DNA of 64,000 nucleotides from Lunularia cruciata (Eukaryota; Streptophyta; Marchantiopsida; Lunulariales; Lunulariaceae), in NCBI GenBank assembly GCA_948567375.1, contig OX419756.1, forward strand, positions 36,222,333 through 36,286,332, in the 5' to 3' direction. Positions 1 to 11,511 of this stretch are shown here, piece after piece. Made by a program: the position numbers and the translations under genes. Position 1 is the stretch's first letter. The number at the start of each line of letters is the position of its first letter. The notes beneath the pieces are model-generated. The model did not search any database, was not told where the DNA came from, and was given only the letters and a program-made list of their open reading frames with translations.

Positions 1-444
1 GTATAGTTGGAAAGCTCTAGACGAGACAAAACAGGAGGGAGGGAAAGGACAGCCTTTCTTCTATTAGGGAGAGCATTTGCACATTTTTTAGGCCTAATTC
101 ATCCGTTTAGGCCTCCAAAATTGCCTTTAACGATTTCAGGCATATTTTGGTTCCAACTCTATTAGTAGAAGTCCCATTTTGGTGATACCTCTTTCTGATC
201 TATTCAATCTATCTTGTGTAACATCTTTCCAGATGTTACAAACTCAATTTTCACCTTCAAATCATATATCTAGCTATTGGTTCTAAAGTTTTCAAACCTA
301 TTTTGGTTTTCTGCCCTATTAGAAGAAGTACCCTTTTGGTGATACTTTTATCTAATCTATTTTGACCATCATGTATAACATCACTCCAGATGTTACCAAA
401 CCAAATTTCACATCTATATCATATGGCTAGCTCTTGGTATTACA
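1..444 (-). mobile_element. Partial solo LTR of the ~735-bp family, cut by the window edge
   Basis: This is the reverse complement of the LTR family seen complete at 7,758-8,492 and 15,588-16,323. On the minus strand it begins at 444 with the family terminus TGTAATACCAAGAGC and runs off the window at position 1. It shares the paired blocks of the family (the attacttctAct/aggtatcaccaaaag-type segments and the gaattaggcct segment). It is inserted in a LINE remnant: the LINE similarity starts immediately at 445 and should resume beyond the window. Only one end is visible, so whether this is a solo LTR or the end of a full element cannot be decided here. Confidence 0.75.
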
Positions 445-2210
445 AAATGCCACATGTAGATCTCCTAATAGAGGAAGGTCATCCACATGGAGAATATCCT
501 CTACAAGGGCAACATCCAAGAAGCATGTGACAAAATTCTCAAACCCTATTGGTACTCCAAGAATACATAGTCCATCTAGAGATGTGACACACCCCATTGG
601 AAGCTCAAGGTGTGTGGATACCTAAGGGTCATGCTCTGCACTTTGACAACTTGATTCTCAAGCCTACAAGATATAGCTGAGTAGTCAAGTGATCAAAGTT
701 CTACCTAATCTAATCTATAGATCCCATAATGTGTGTATTGTCTACCAAAGAGATAAATACACAACTCGGTATGGCCAAAGTAGTAGATAAGAGAGCTTTG
801 AAGTGAGTCATGGCAAACAAAGGTCCACTTAAAGGATCTCTCTGTCATGTACCAACAATTGACTCCAGTAACTCCCTCCTATGACCACCCATGCTGGTAG
901 TAAAGGGAAGAAAGAGAGCCATGGAACAATTGCACAAAGGGAATGAGACTTGCCATGGATCCATATGCCTCCATAAGCTTTCTAAAGATGCCCCAAAGAT
1001 GTTATGAAAAGCATTCTCAACATCCACCTACATGACAACACATTTTTAATGGATAATTAGGAGTGTCTTGATGCCTAAAGAAATATCCTTGCAACTTCTA
1101 GGTGTAGCTACTCCAAATTGATGTGGACTGAGGTGCTCTCAAAAGTAAGATTGATGTTGAAGGACAATGGTTTAGCTAACCAAGTGCAAAAAGATCTCTC
1201 CATAGCAATTGGTCTAATGGCACCCATGTTTGTCTCCATCATGAGAAGATGGCTAGCCCTTAACACTTGACTAACTAACATAGGAATATTGCCACTTACT
1301 ACCACTATAGCCACTTGAAATAGCTTGGTAAATCCACCAGTAGGATTGTCTGCCTAAAAGCAATCTCTAAGATGCTCATATACCATCCCTAACAAGTCTC
1401 CTTAAGAGAAGGCAAGGAGCAATGCACAACGAGTACAAAAGCAACCTATCAAGATATAAAAGTTGCTTGGGCTGATAATTTAAGACCTCTAATGGTACTC
1501 CTTCTCTTGCCATATGATGTAGTGAGCATAAGGAAGAGATGTCTCATGAGTGGGACTAGCCATAGACAAAGGATGTAGCGCTTGTGTTGCTCTACTAAAC
1601 TCTCCTTGACCCAATGTCTTATATTTTCATAATAAAGTGTACTTTTGAGGTATCTTGTGGTAGAATCTATCTCCTAAAACATGCAACCCTAACCCACTCT
1701 TCCTAAAGTGTAGCCATACTCCCACTCAAAATCAATGAAATCTATCAAACACCTCTCTATGCTCTGCATGTCTCCCTCTATCATAACAAGAGCACCGTTG
1801 TGGGAGTAAGAGAAATAAAAACCATGCTTACTTGTCCAAGGGATCACGTGCCAAACAATCAAGTGGTAGGCAAAAAGCATGTCTAGCCTCATCATGGAAT
1901 GTACGGGGTAGCCTATGGAATTGACTTGGACATGGAAAACTAAACTCAAATAACCCCAAAATACAACATGCTTGAGATACTAACCACTCACACAACTAGA
2001 TTGATATCAACAATGATCAACAAAGAGATAAGGGAATGATAAATAACAAGATGAAGGAAGTGTGCATGGTCTTGAGTGTCACCACTATTGATGTGGTCGC
2101 TCGCCTCACATGAGCATCTTAAGAGGTCCAAACATAATCCTTGTGCATCCTTCCCACATAGGTCTTTACCCCTTGCAAGTTAAAATATTGATAAAAAATC
2201 TTATCTTAAA
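445..2210 (-). pseudogene. Decayed LINE (RLE-type non-LTR retrotransposon) remnant
   Basis: Minus-strand segments match, in order, the LINE at 40,583-42,400: the zinc-finger region (about 2,100-2,210), the segment before the RT (1,689-1,949), the RT finger motif with GAIRPIAME (1,108-1,314, the counterpart of GIRPIAIGE), the motif A segment MDVENAFHNI (845-1,027), and the segment after motif C (about 465-700). Stops and frameshifts break every frame, so it is not functional. Similarity ends abruptly at 445, where the LTR at 1-444 is inserted. Identity to the 40.6-kb copy is visibly lower than between recent copies, so it is an old insertion. Confidence 0.8.
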
Positions 2211-2649
2211 TTTAGAAGTTATTCTTGACCAAGCCTTAAATCATGGATATTGCTATCCTCCTTGGCCAAATGATCTGTTATATATTTTTCTAGGTTAATT
2301 TATGTTCTATTGTATGTAGTTGTTTGTCAAAAAATATTAGTTCAAGTTGTTTGGTTATTTGGTTGATAATTAGTTTGATGTTGATTCATAAAACATACAG
2401 CCAAGTCTATTTGGTAGATGTGTTGCCCAAATTTAAACATGACGTAATTAACCATTAATGTCTAATTATATTCAATGAATTAACCATTTTATAAACTTAA
2501 TCAAATAGTGAATATCCAAATTTATTAATTATGCAATAATTAAACAAAATTTTATGAACAACTTTTTTAAGGTTTAATGAGATTGTAGTTGAAAATGTAT
2601 GAAATTTGAAAAGTAACTTGGCAATTCAAATTTTATTTGTGTTCAACCT

Positions 2650-2852
2650 CATGTACATACTATATACCTTATGTGTTTAAATTCAAAGAAATTCAAGTAA
2701 GTTCAAATGAATATGCATGTACATACATACTATATAGCTTATGTGTTTAAATTCAAAGAAATTCAAGGAATTTTTAAATGAATATGCATGTACATACATA
2801 CTATATAGCTTATGTGTTTAAATTCAAAAAAATTCAAGTAAATTCAAGTAAG
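2650..2852. repeat. Tandem repeat, three units of ~66-71 bp
   Basis: Three consecutive units begin with catgtacatac at 2,650, 2,716 and 2,787, and each runs through ttatgtgtttaaattcaaa and attcaag. Units 1-3 differ by small indels (catac copy number) and a few substitutions. Noncoding and AT-rich; nothing links it to a gene. Confidence 0.85.
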
Positions 2853-4812
2853 ATTTATATGCTAACTACAATTTCTTTCTTTCTTTTGGATAATATGTCC
2901 TAATGTAATCTTTTGAGCTAGTTTGATTGCTCATTTATTTGCATCTTGTGTATGCTTTTAATTCTAATCTAGCTAAGCTTGTTATTTTCTTTCATCGATG
3001 ATCTTTGGAAATTCATTGGCCTTGTTGGCCATCATTTTAACTATCTTTGGTTAATAAAAAACAATTTTAGAGCTTTTATCTAATCAATAATATTGGTCAG
3101 TGAAGTAAATTTGTAAAAACTTGTGGTTAAAGTTAAGCTTCCATTCCTAGATGAAGTTAAAAGTAGCTAGTGAAGACTGTACTTTAAACTAAGAGTAAGT
3201 TGCTAAAGCTTTTGTGTGAAGTTAAGAGTACTTGTTCAAAACTTACAAGTAGAATCTTTTAATGTTGTATTTAGTTATATTTGTCTTATATAAAAAATCA
3301 TCAATCTATACAAGGAATAGTGATTCACCTTTGGTAATATGTAATGAATAGGCATCTTATCTTTTTTGGAGGAGTTTCCACATGCATCTGAGTCATAGTT
3401 GGTGCTAGTGCTCAACTTTTGATGATATTCTGAACTCATTGCACATCCTTGCTAAGTCTAGCATCACTTTGTCCTAATTTGTCCTAATGGCAACTCTGCA
3501 TTCTTTTGAGTCTAACTAGAAGGGTACTTGATCATAAAGTTTCAAATATATGAGTGTTCTTCATGTTCCTAAATTTGTAAAAAATTATCATATAGTGTGT
3601 CTTACAAACCAACACTTGAGAACTTAAATAGTTCTTTAATCAAGCTCCCAATTTATATTACATGGATTTTGGGTTTATAGGATTATTTTAAGCACAAGTA
3701 AAAATAAGGATTGTGCAATATATATTTGTGATAGATCAAGAATGGCATACATGGATTCAATAGTCTCTATGAGTGACAACTTACACATAACTAGGTTTTT
3801 ATTATCCATTTGATGTGAAGGTACAATTTTCACAAATCTAATGATGTCTTGTTTCATTTTGACTTTTCTGGATTCTATCCTTTTGTTGTAAACCCTTAAT
3901 GCTTCTTATTGTCACTTGTCAAAAGTTTGTGTCTGTTCTTTATATTCTGGCTTTGATATTATAAGCCATGGAAAATGTAAAATTAATCAAGTAACAATTT
4001 CAGCCATACAAAAACAAACTGAGTATCTAACTTGATTTTCTAAAGCACATGACCAACCATAAGTAATGGAAGTGGTTTTATTTTAAGAAGAGTAAAATCA
4101 TCTCTATTTTTCCAAGCCCAACTTTTCAATAAGAAAACAATCACAAAAGAGCAAAGTCAATTTTATTAGATTATAGGTGACGATTTGAGTCACTAACATG
4201 CCATATGCCAATCTCCAAATCTGATTTGTTGCACTCAATACAAAGGTATATGAAACCTTGGTAAATATAAAGCGGAGTAAGTATAATATGGTTTTATTAT
4301 CCTAACTTTTCTTTGCAAGAGTTTATCCGATCCCTAACATCAAGATCCAAAGTTATTAGAAAATTGAAGTCAACATATAATTTGCCATAGGTTTAGGAAA
4401 AATTCATTCTATTGTGCCTTTATCCCTTAAAATATTGGTCTATACTTGTAAAAGAATCTTATATGTCAATAAATCATAGACTCAACATTATGTTGCAAAT
4501 AAAACAAATACAACAAGTAACATTAGTGGTTCTAATAACATATGGTTCTAATTCTACCTAATTTAGGCCAAGATGCCTTTCAAACTCATTAATTCTTATC
4601 TTTTTCATAAACCTGATAAATTTCTCTTGGTATTAGCATGATAATGTAAATTAAAACTTGTAACAAGCCTTATATAGATGAGAAACTTTGGCTAAATGAC
4701 ATCAGGTTGGAATATATAGTTATAAACTTATATATTGTTTTGAATGCACTGTCTTGATAATCAAATTATACTCAATTTTATAATTTTTGAATCTTATCCA
4801 ACGTCAATATGG
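2853..4812. other. AT-rich spacer, no gene seen
   Basis: Short open stretches only (for example a 60-codon minus-strand one near 3,675-3,857) with no recognisable motif. The stretch 2,211-2,649 before the tandem repeat is the same kind of sequence. No RNA gene or transposon terminus was recognised. Confidence 0.6.
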
Positions 4813-5545
4813 TGTAATCTTTTGAGGATAAAAGACATGAAGACAAACACAAAGGAAGAAACATACAATTTCACACTAAGCCTCCAATGCCCCAAAGGAG
4901 CACCTTGACTATACTATATAGCAAAGTGTACTCCTCCAAAGGAAGCTCCACCATTGGATTAAATACATGGATTGGTGACCTATAAGCAAGCTTTACCCTT
5001 AGATTGGTTGCATGCATTGGTGACATGTTGGTTCTAATCCTATATGGTTGGTCAAACCATCTTTGAAAGGATTGAATCTTCCTATAAGAATCTCCAAATT
5101 ATGTGGGTGAAGTACCATTTGAAAGCTCTTGATGAGAAAACCTAAAAGGAGTGAAGGCTAGCCTTCTTTTTATTAAGGGGGCATTTATAAAATTTGAGGC
5201 CTAATTCATCCATTTAAGTATTTGAAATTGGCTCTAAAGTTTCTAGGTTATTTTTGGCTCCTGCTTTATTAGTATAAATCTTCTTTTGGTGACACCTCTA
5301 TCTAAACTACCTAGCACATCATGCATAACATCCTTCTAGATGCTATCAAGCTAGTTTCTACCTCTAATATGTCTAACTTTTGGTATTACAAATTCAAGCT
5401 ATTTTCAACTCTTGCACTATTAGTAAAGATACTCTTTTGGTGACACCTCTATCTGATCTACCTAGCCCATCATAAATAACATCTTTCTAGATGTTACCAA
5501 GCCAATTTTCAACTCTAGATGATATATGTAGCTATTGGTATTACA
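4813..5545 (-). mobile_element. Old solo LTR of the ~735-bp family
   Basis: A minus-strand copy of the same LTR as 7,758-8,492. In plus-strand reading it starts TGTAATC with TTTTGAGGATAAAAG (reverse of the family end) and ends GGTATTACA. Length is 733 bp. Flanking pentamers are tatgg (4,808-4,812) and tgtgg (5,546-5,550), one mismatch, consistent with a decayed target duplication. It is clearly more diverged than the 7.7-kb and 15.6-kb copies. No internal retrotransposon region adjoins it. Confidence 0.75.
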
Positions 5546-5661
5546 TGTGGCCAAATTAAAAGAGGAATGAAGGTACATTACAAGAATATTCTACAAAGAA
5601 ATCAAATTTGATAATGTTTTTAACTCAAATTGTAGTTAAATATTTTGAATATACTTTGTTT

Positions 5662-5690
5662 TCTCCATTGTGTTTACAACACAATGGAGA
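5662..5690. repeat. Perfect 13-bp inverted repeat with 3-nt loop
   Basis: Arms TCTCCATTGTGTT (5,662-5,674) and its exact reverse complement (5,678-5,690) are separated by TAC. It could be a terminator-like or foldback structure. There is no gene next to it and no T-run that would support a specific role. Confidence 0.7.
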
Positions 5691-7264
5691 CCAAGTTTTA
5701 TTTTTCTTGTCCTACTTTTTGTTTGGCTCAATTGCAAAGAGAATTTTATCTCTATGTCTCAAGTAATCTCAACCTATATAAGATTACTAATATTTAAGAC
5801 TTTACATTTGTTGTAGTAGCAAAATAGTACTATTAGTAGTTTTACATTTGTTTGCTTGTGTGAAAGTTACCAATAGAACAAAGCTTCTAGCCCAAAACCA
5901 GTTTATCTTCTCTTCTCATTTTTAGTCTTCATATGTAAACATGTGAACTTAGATCTCATTGTATCCATTCCTACCACTTATTAGGGCTCCTTAATTAGCA
6001 AAGTTTCACTCTAACAATATTTTCTCCAAACGGTGTTTATATCTAAGTATAACATCTATTTTAGTGATAAGTTTTTGTAATTAAATACTCAATATTTTAA
6101 GCATCAAATTGATCATATCCATCATTTTTCACCCTCAAATAGGTGACTAGACTATATGCATCAAACTTATCCTATAATACATGCTTTGTAAGTTTTTGCA
6201 TCATAATTATTAGAATATTTTTCCAACCATAGAATTTCCCATACAACAACTCCAAGCAAGTAAGTATACAATTCTACTTTTCCTTGATTATAATCAATAT
6301 CCTTTAGTTCTTGAGTTTTCTTTTCACTCTTCTATCTTCCATAGAACTTCTTTGTTCCTTTTCACCTTGCCATATTTTATAAAACAAGGCAAAAGTAATA
6401 ATTTATTGTTTTTAACTTATCAAAATTTAATTGGCAAAGCACAACATTATGACTTTTCTTTTGAAAATAAAAATAGAATAAAAATACAATTTAAAGTAAA
6501 GAATGTACCACTCTACTTGAAAGCAAGTTTATGCTTTGATTATCAAAGGTAAGAAATGTTATGACTAAAATCATAATCTTGCTTTCAAGTGGAATGGTAC
6601 ATTTTTTTCTCCATCATTGCTTATTAGCTTGATCTTACTCACCATAATTACATCTATATCATCTTCCATGTTTCTAGTCCATTTTTTCTTCACCACACAA
6701 CTTCTACTACTTGTAATCATGATTATTATTAAGTTGATCAAATAAAAACATATGTTCACTTGTGGTGTTTGGCACATGTCCCTAGTGGCTATCATTAACA
6801 TGTGGAGTACAAAGATCTTTGGGAGTATTACCTAATTCATGATAATATATGTAGCTAACTTCATTATCTTCATAATATTCAAGATATCATATAACAATTG
6901 AAAACTAGAATATATGATTGTCGTAATTCAGACTGTAGAAGTAGACTATGTGATAAAATACTAATAGTAATTAAGTTGAATTTAGTCACATAAGATACTT
7001 GAAACTTCTAAAGAAAACAAAAAACAAATATCTAGGAAGTTTTATCATCAATTTTTTATAATTCAAAGGGATAAACAAACATATGAATCTCTTATGATTA
7101 AGTAGGTTAGGATGATATTTGGGAATTTTCTTATTTTTATGCTAAAAGGTATCAAGGAACCTTCCTAATGAATGAGTAACTTTGCTAAAAAGTAAACTTT
7201 GAGAATAAATGAATAGTCCACTTTTTCTAAGAAGTTTATACATAACTTATGTATAGACTTTTTG
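5691..7264. other. AT-rich spacer apart from the foldback
   Basis: Apart from the foldback at 6,502-6,603, no gene, RNA gene or transposon terminus was recognised; the open stretches are short and motif-free. Confidence 0.55.
6502..6603. repeat. Imperfect foldback, 26-bp arms, 50-nt loop
   Basis: The left arm 6,502-6,527 (aatgtaccactctacttgaa and on) pairs with the right arm 6,578-6,603 with two mismatches. Length and composition resemble small foldback/MITE-like elements, but no target duplication could be assigned. Confidence 0.65.
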
Positions 7265-7390
7265 TATAGTGCAGATTTCTCATATTTACTCTATGGGTGC
7301 TTAGCCCCATTATACCTATTTTTTCTTACCTTTATATGGCTTGATAAGTTCTTCCAGTCCTTCATGTTTTCTACATGATTGCCATTCTCT
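7265..7390 (+). mobile_element. LINE 3'-end fragment with conserved hairpin
   Basis: Matches the 3' end of the LINE at 43,710-43,850: a shared GCAGATTTCTCATA stretch, then a hairpin-forming GGGTGCTTAGCCCC, then the conserved stretch ending in tatggcttga. Everything upstream of the LINE 3' end is absent, as expected for a 5'-truncated LINE insertion. Confidence 0.7.
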
Positions 7391-7757
7391 TGCTTATGTA
7401 TAAATAAGAAGATTAGTAATATATTTAAAATATTACATTCCATTTCATTTAGTTCTTGGTGCATCTATCGATTTAATATTATGTAATTTTCACTCAAATG
7501 TTGGTCTTTTATAGTGTATTTTCCACTTGCTTTTGTAATTTATGAGCTTACAGTGCATAAAAGGTAAAAGAACATACTTATTAAAGAAGGAATTGCTCCC
7601 TATCAAATATTAGCAAGTATATTGTTTTATCTTGGCCAACATAACCTAGCATAAAATAACATATAATGACTTTATTTAATTCTAAAGTGGAACTTTAGTA
7701 GTAAGGAACAAAAGTAAATTTAGAACACAATTTATTCATCAACTAAAAAAGACATAT

Positions 7758-8492
7758 TGTAATACCAAGGGTTAGCCATATGATCTAGATGTGAAATTTG
7801 GTTTGGTAACATCTAGAATGATGTTATACATGATGGTCAAAATAGATCAGATAGAAGTATCACCAAAAGAGTACTTCTATGAATAGGGCATAAACTGAAA
7901 TAGACTTGAGAACCTTAGAACCAATAGCTAGACATATGATTTAAATGTGAGAATTGGTTTGGTAACATCTGGACGGATGTTACACATGATGGACTAAACA
8001 GATCAGAAAGAGGTATCACCAAAAGGGGACTTCTACTAATAGAGTAGGAACCAAAATATGCCTGAAATCTCTGAAGGCAATTTTGGAGGCCTAAACGGAT
8101 GAATTAGGCCTCGAAGATGTGCAGATTCCCCCCCACCAAAGGTAAGGCTGGCCTTCCCTCCCCCCCGGTTTTTCTCGTCAAGAGCTTTCCATCGGTACCT
8201 TACTCGTGATTTTGAGATTCCTACAGGAAGATTCTCTAAAAGATCTCTCCGGTCAAAGCTCGTTTGACCAACCAGATAGGACCTAGACCAGACAGGTCAC
8301 CCATCCAAGTAAGTAATCCAAGGGTGGAGCTTGCTGAAATGTCACCTATCTGTGTCCCTAATCCTATGGTGGAGCTTCCTTGGAGGAGATCCTCTTTGTC
8401 TATATAATAAAGAGAAGGTGCTCCCTTGGGGCATCGGATGTTTGAGTGTGCAATCTGTGTTTTCTCTCTTCTCTTGTCCTCATAGTATTACA
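7758..8492 (+). mobile_element. Solo LTR (~735-bp family) with 5-bp target duplication
   Basis: Starts TGTAATACC and ends GTATTACA, so the ends are TG..CA with a short terminal inverted repeat. Flanked by perfect CATAT duplications (7,753-7,757 and 8,493-8,497). A TATA-like tctatataataaag lies at about 8,398, so the LTR promoter points to the plus strand. No primer-binding site, polypurine tract or internal coding region adjoins it, so this is a solo LTR left by LTR-LTR recombination. It is close in sequence to the copy at 15,588. Confidence 0.9.
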
Positions 8493-10683
8493 CATATCAT
8501 ATAGATATATTCAATTATATTGTGTTTGAACGAATAAGCTTTGGATTATACTAGGATATAATTGATATTGGTAAGGATGTGAAACATAAATTTATGTGAA
8601 AGGACCTAAGAATTAAGTGCATCGATCATGATAAAGAAAAAAAACATTGTTAGAAAATGAAATATTTCCTACTTGCTTTGGTTATAATAAAAATAAATTA
8701 CAAGAAATAACTATTTTATAATTAATATTAGTATATAATATATTATACCTTTTATGATTGATTTTACACTATCAAAACAAGTTTGCAATTTATTATTATT
8801 ACTATTGTGATTTTGTATTTCAAGTAATAGAGTTTCAATATATTTAGTTTTGTTATTCATCTTAGAAGAATGATATCACACATTATTAGCTCAATGTGCA
8901 ATGACTACCGAACAAACATGGGATACATAATAGATATGACTAGTTTGACTTCAACGATCTTAAACAATGCTTATCAATTTTTCTTTGGTTATCATATTGA
9001 ATTATTGAAAAGATATTACTAAATTCTATGAAAATTTCCCATAGCTTTTAACATTAAAGATAGGACATAGTTTGATGTATTGATAATCATTCATTCTGTG
9101 ATTTATAACTTCCCATTTTTTTGGTGTTTAATATGTTTGAAGGTTGAATTACTTTATGAACAAGTAATAAATAAATTTGTTGGGTTAATAGTAATTGTTA
9201 TTTTTTTCAAATTCATGTCCTAAAATAATATAATTATCTTGATATATAAATGATTTACTAGTTAAGTGAATTTTATTGCTTTAGATTAAAGTGAAGTTAT
9301 TTAGGCGTTTGTTATTAATGTTCCAAATTTTACATACTAGAATTATAAGTATCCTCTAATTACTTAAAATACTAATTCCATAAATGAAAGAGATTGATAA
9401 TATCACAACAATAACACTATCTTGATGTAAGTTATATTTTTTCCTTCACTTCACTTAGAATTACTCTTATATGTTATACTCAATAGAATGTAATATAATC
9501 AACAATATTGTACTTATAAATCTCTTAAAGCTTTATATCACAAAATTTAGAAACAAAAATTTTATTTACTGAAGAAGATTATTTAGTGAAAATTTAATAT
9601 AATAAATATAGGTGGATCTCCAAATTTTCTTCAAACTTTGATTTTAATATTTAAGTGATTATAGACTTGGAAGCCTATATAAAAATAATATTTGGTTTGT
9701 AAGATTGGACTAATTACTAAAGTGAACCACCTTGATTACCTTATAGCCAACTTCTGTGTATTCTAACACATAGCAAGATAGAATATAGAAACAAACAAAT
9801 AAATGTTGTTAGTTGTACACCTCACATTTCCTCATCTTGCAACTATGATCTAGTTCAAGAGGATGATGACCATATCATAACTTTGTTCTCTTGATAGTCT
9901 ATCAATTTTACTATAAGTCTTGCTATGGAGCTACTCGATTACAAATTGTAACTCTATGAAGATATGTTGACATAAGGTTGTATCATACAAAGTTCAATGG
10001 AAACAAAGCCCTATTAATACCAAATTCTACCATCAGTTGAAGCATCACCAAACTCCCCCACCAACAATAAAATTTCCACTTTCTACATGAACACTCTGCT
10101 AGAGGAAGTAATCTCAATTATTTGTTAGCAAGCAACATGCATTTATAGTTTGATAGTCACCGGTCATTAAGCACCACAATAGATGAAGGATTAGCTTGTT
10201 TCTATAGGACTGTAAAATCAGAGTACCACAAGTAGAAAATTTGAATTTTCACTTTCTTTCTTTGCAATCAAGGTGTTTTGACGTTGCAAGAAAACCTCAC
10301 CACTATTGACAAAACTTGTCTTTTTGCAAACAAAGTGCAAAATAAGTTCAAGAGATTGTGTAAGAGTGTGTGTGTGATAAAACAGATTCATAAATCTGAA
10401 TCTTTTAGTGGTGAGATGGATTGCTAAGGATAGAAAGCAAAAGTAATTTGCTAAGTAGTGAGCAAACCTTTGGAAATTTTGGAATTGAGTTTGTACTATA
10501 AGTTTGATTACCTCAAGAGTTCAAAGGTTCTTGTTGTGGGATTGGAGTCTTTAAGATGTCTCCAAGTTAGAACAAGTTTGTAAAAACACCAACATGAGTG
10601 GGAGGAAGTTGAGTGCATGTCCAGCCATGTGGATAAAAGATCACTTGCAATGGGTATTGGGAGAAGATTGCTCAATGTTTAGG
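8493..10683. other. AT-rich spacer, no gene seen
   Basis: No open frame of note, no RNA gene and no transposon terminus were recognised. The stretch 9,750-10,330 is less AT-rich and might be an old decayed element, but I could not match it to a family. Confidence 0.55.
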
Positions 10684-11104
10684 TGTGAAAGACCAAGACG
10701 AGGAGAGAAATAGGAAAATGGAAACTCACACTAGGACACTTGAATGAGTGAAAACTCCAAATGCCTAGTATGAACTTTGCCTTTGGTATTTATAGGTAAC
10801 ATACAAGGCACTTGAAGCTTCTTAAGAAGCTTCCTTGAACCGCTTTCTTAGAGTGCAAGCCAAGTTAGCTAGGAAGCTTCTCAAGAAGCTTCCTTCTAGA
10901 AGCGCTTACTTGGCGCGCAAGCTAAGTTAGTTAGAAGCTTCTAGAAGCTTCCTTCTAGAAGCTACCTGCTTGGAACACAAGTTAAGTAGTTGGTTAGCTT
11001 CCCAAGAAGCTTCCTAGATGCTTTTGGAATATTCTAGACTAATTTGGCTTATTCTCTACTTTGTTAACTTTACTAACTACGTCGTTAAACTCCATATTGT
11101 TACA
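10684..11104 (-). repeat. Outer 3' LTR (copy A) of the chromovirus compound
   Basis: 421 bp, plus-strand reading TGTGAAAGACC..TTGTTACA. It shares the body with copies at 11,146-11,511, 14,118-14,528 and 49,424-49,838. The preceding pentamer TTAGG (10,679-10,683) equals the pentamer after copy C (14,529-14,533). A TATA-like CTATAAATACC lies on the minus strand in the family, so transcription runs leftward. Contains a block of GAA/TTC palindromes (see 10,934-10,951). Confidence 0.88.
10934..10951. promoter_or_regulatory. Heat-shock-element-like array in LTR copy A
   Basis: GAAgcTTCtaGAAgcTTC is a perfect four-unit nGAAnnTTCn array. That spacing is the binding pattern of plant heat-shock factors. 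More GAAgcTTC half-palindromes lie around it with 4-nt spacing. In LTR orientation (minus strand) this lies upstream of the TATA-like element. Function is inferred from the motif only. Confidence 0.5.
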
Positions 11105-11145
11105 TATTCCCCCCTCGGCTAGTTGGTGATCTCCTTGTCGCCATT
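11105..11145 (-). other. 41-bp remnant of internal 3' end with polypurine tract
   Basis: Between LTR copies A and B lie 41 bp homologous to the internal end next to copy B (11,512-11,550). Read on the minus strand it contains the purine-rich gaggggggaata just before the LTR, which is the polypurine tract position. It is therefore what remains of a second internal region. Confidence 0.75.
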
Positions 11146-11511
11146 TGTAAAAGACCAAAACCGAGGAGAGAAATAGGAGAATGGAAACTCACATTGGGAC
11201 ACTTGAATGAGGGAAAACTCCGAATGCCTAGCATGAGCTTTGGCTTTGGTATTTATAGGTAGCATACAAGGCCTTTGAGAAGCTTCTCAAGAAGCTTCCT
11301 CAAGCCGCTTTCTTAGAGTGCAAGCCAAGTTAACTAGGAAGCTTCTCAAGAAGCTTCCTTCTAGAAGCTACTTACTTAAGGTGCAAGCTAAGCTAACCGG
11401 GAAGCTTCCCAAGAAGCTTCCTAGATACTTACGGAATATTCTAGGCTAATTTGTCTTATGTGCTACTTCGTGAGCATGACTGACTTCATCGCTAAACTCC
11501 ATATTGTTACA
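11146..11511 (-). repeat. Middle LTR (copy B) of the chromovirus compound
   Basis: 366 bp, TGTAAAAGACC..TTGTTACA in plus reading. Shorter than A and C because the segment with the clean GAAgcTTCtaGAA block is missing. It directly follows the internal region (3' LTR of the deleted element) and is not flanked by a target duplication (ccatt versus tattc). Confidence 0.85.

Noticed and set aside
9750-10330. Possible decayed copia RNase H region on the minus strand
   Set aside because: Only vague peptide resemblance, with no diagnostic motif; not enough to call.
10800-11450. CRISPR-like array of aagcttct/agaagctt palindromes
   Set aside because: No regular repeat-spacer spacing, and the palindromes are part of retrotransposon LTRs in a plant genome.
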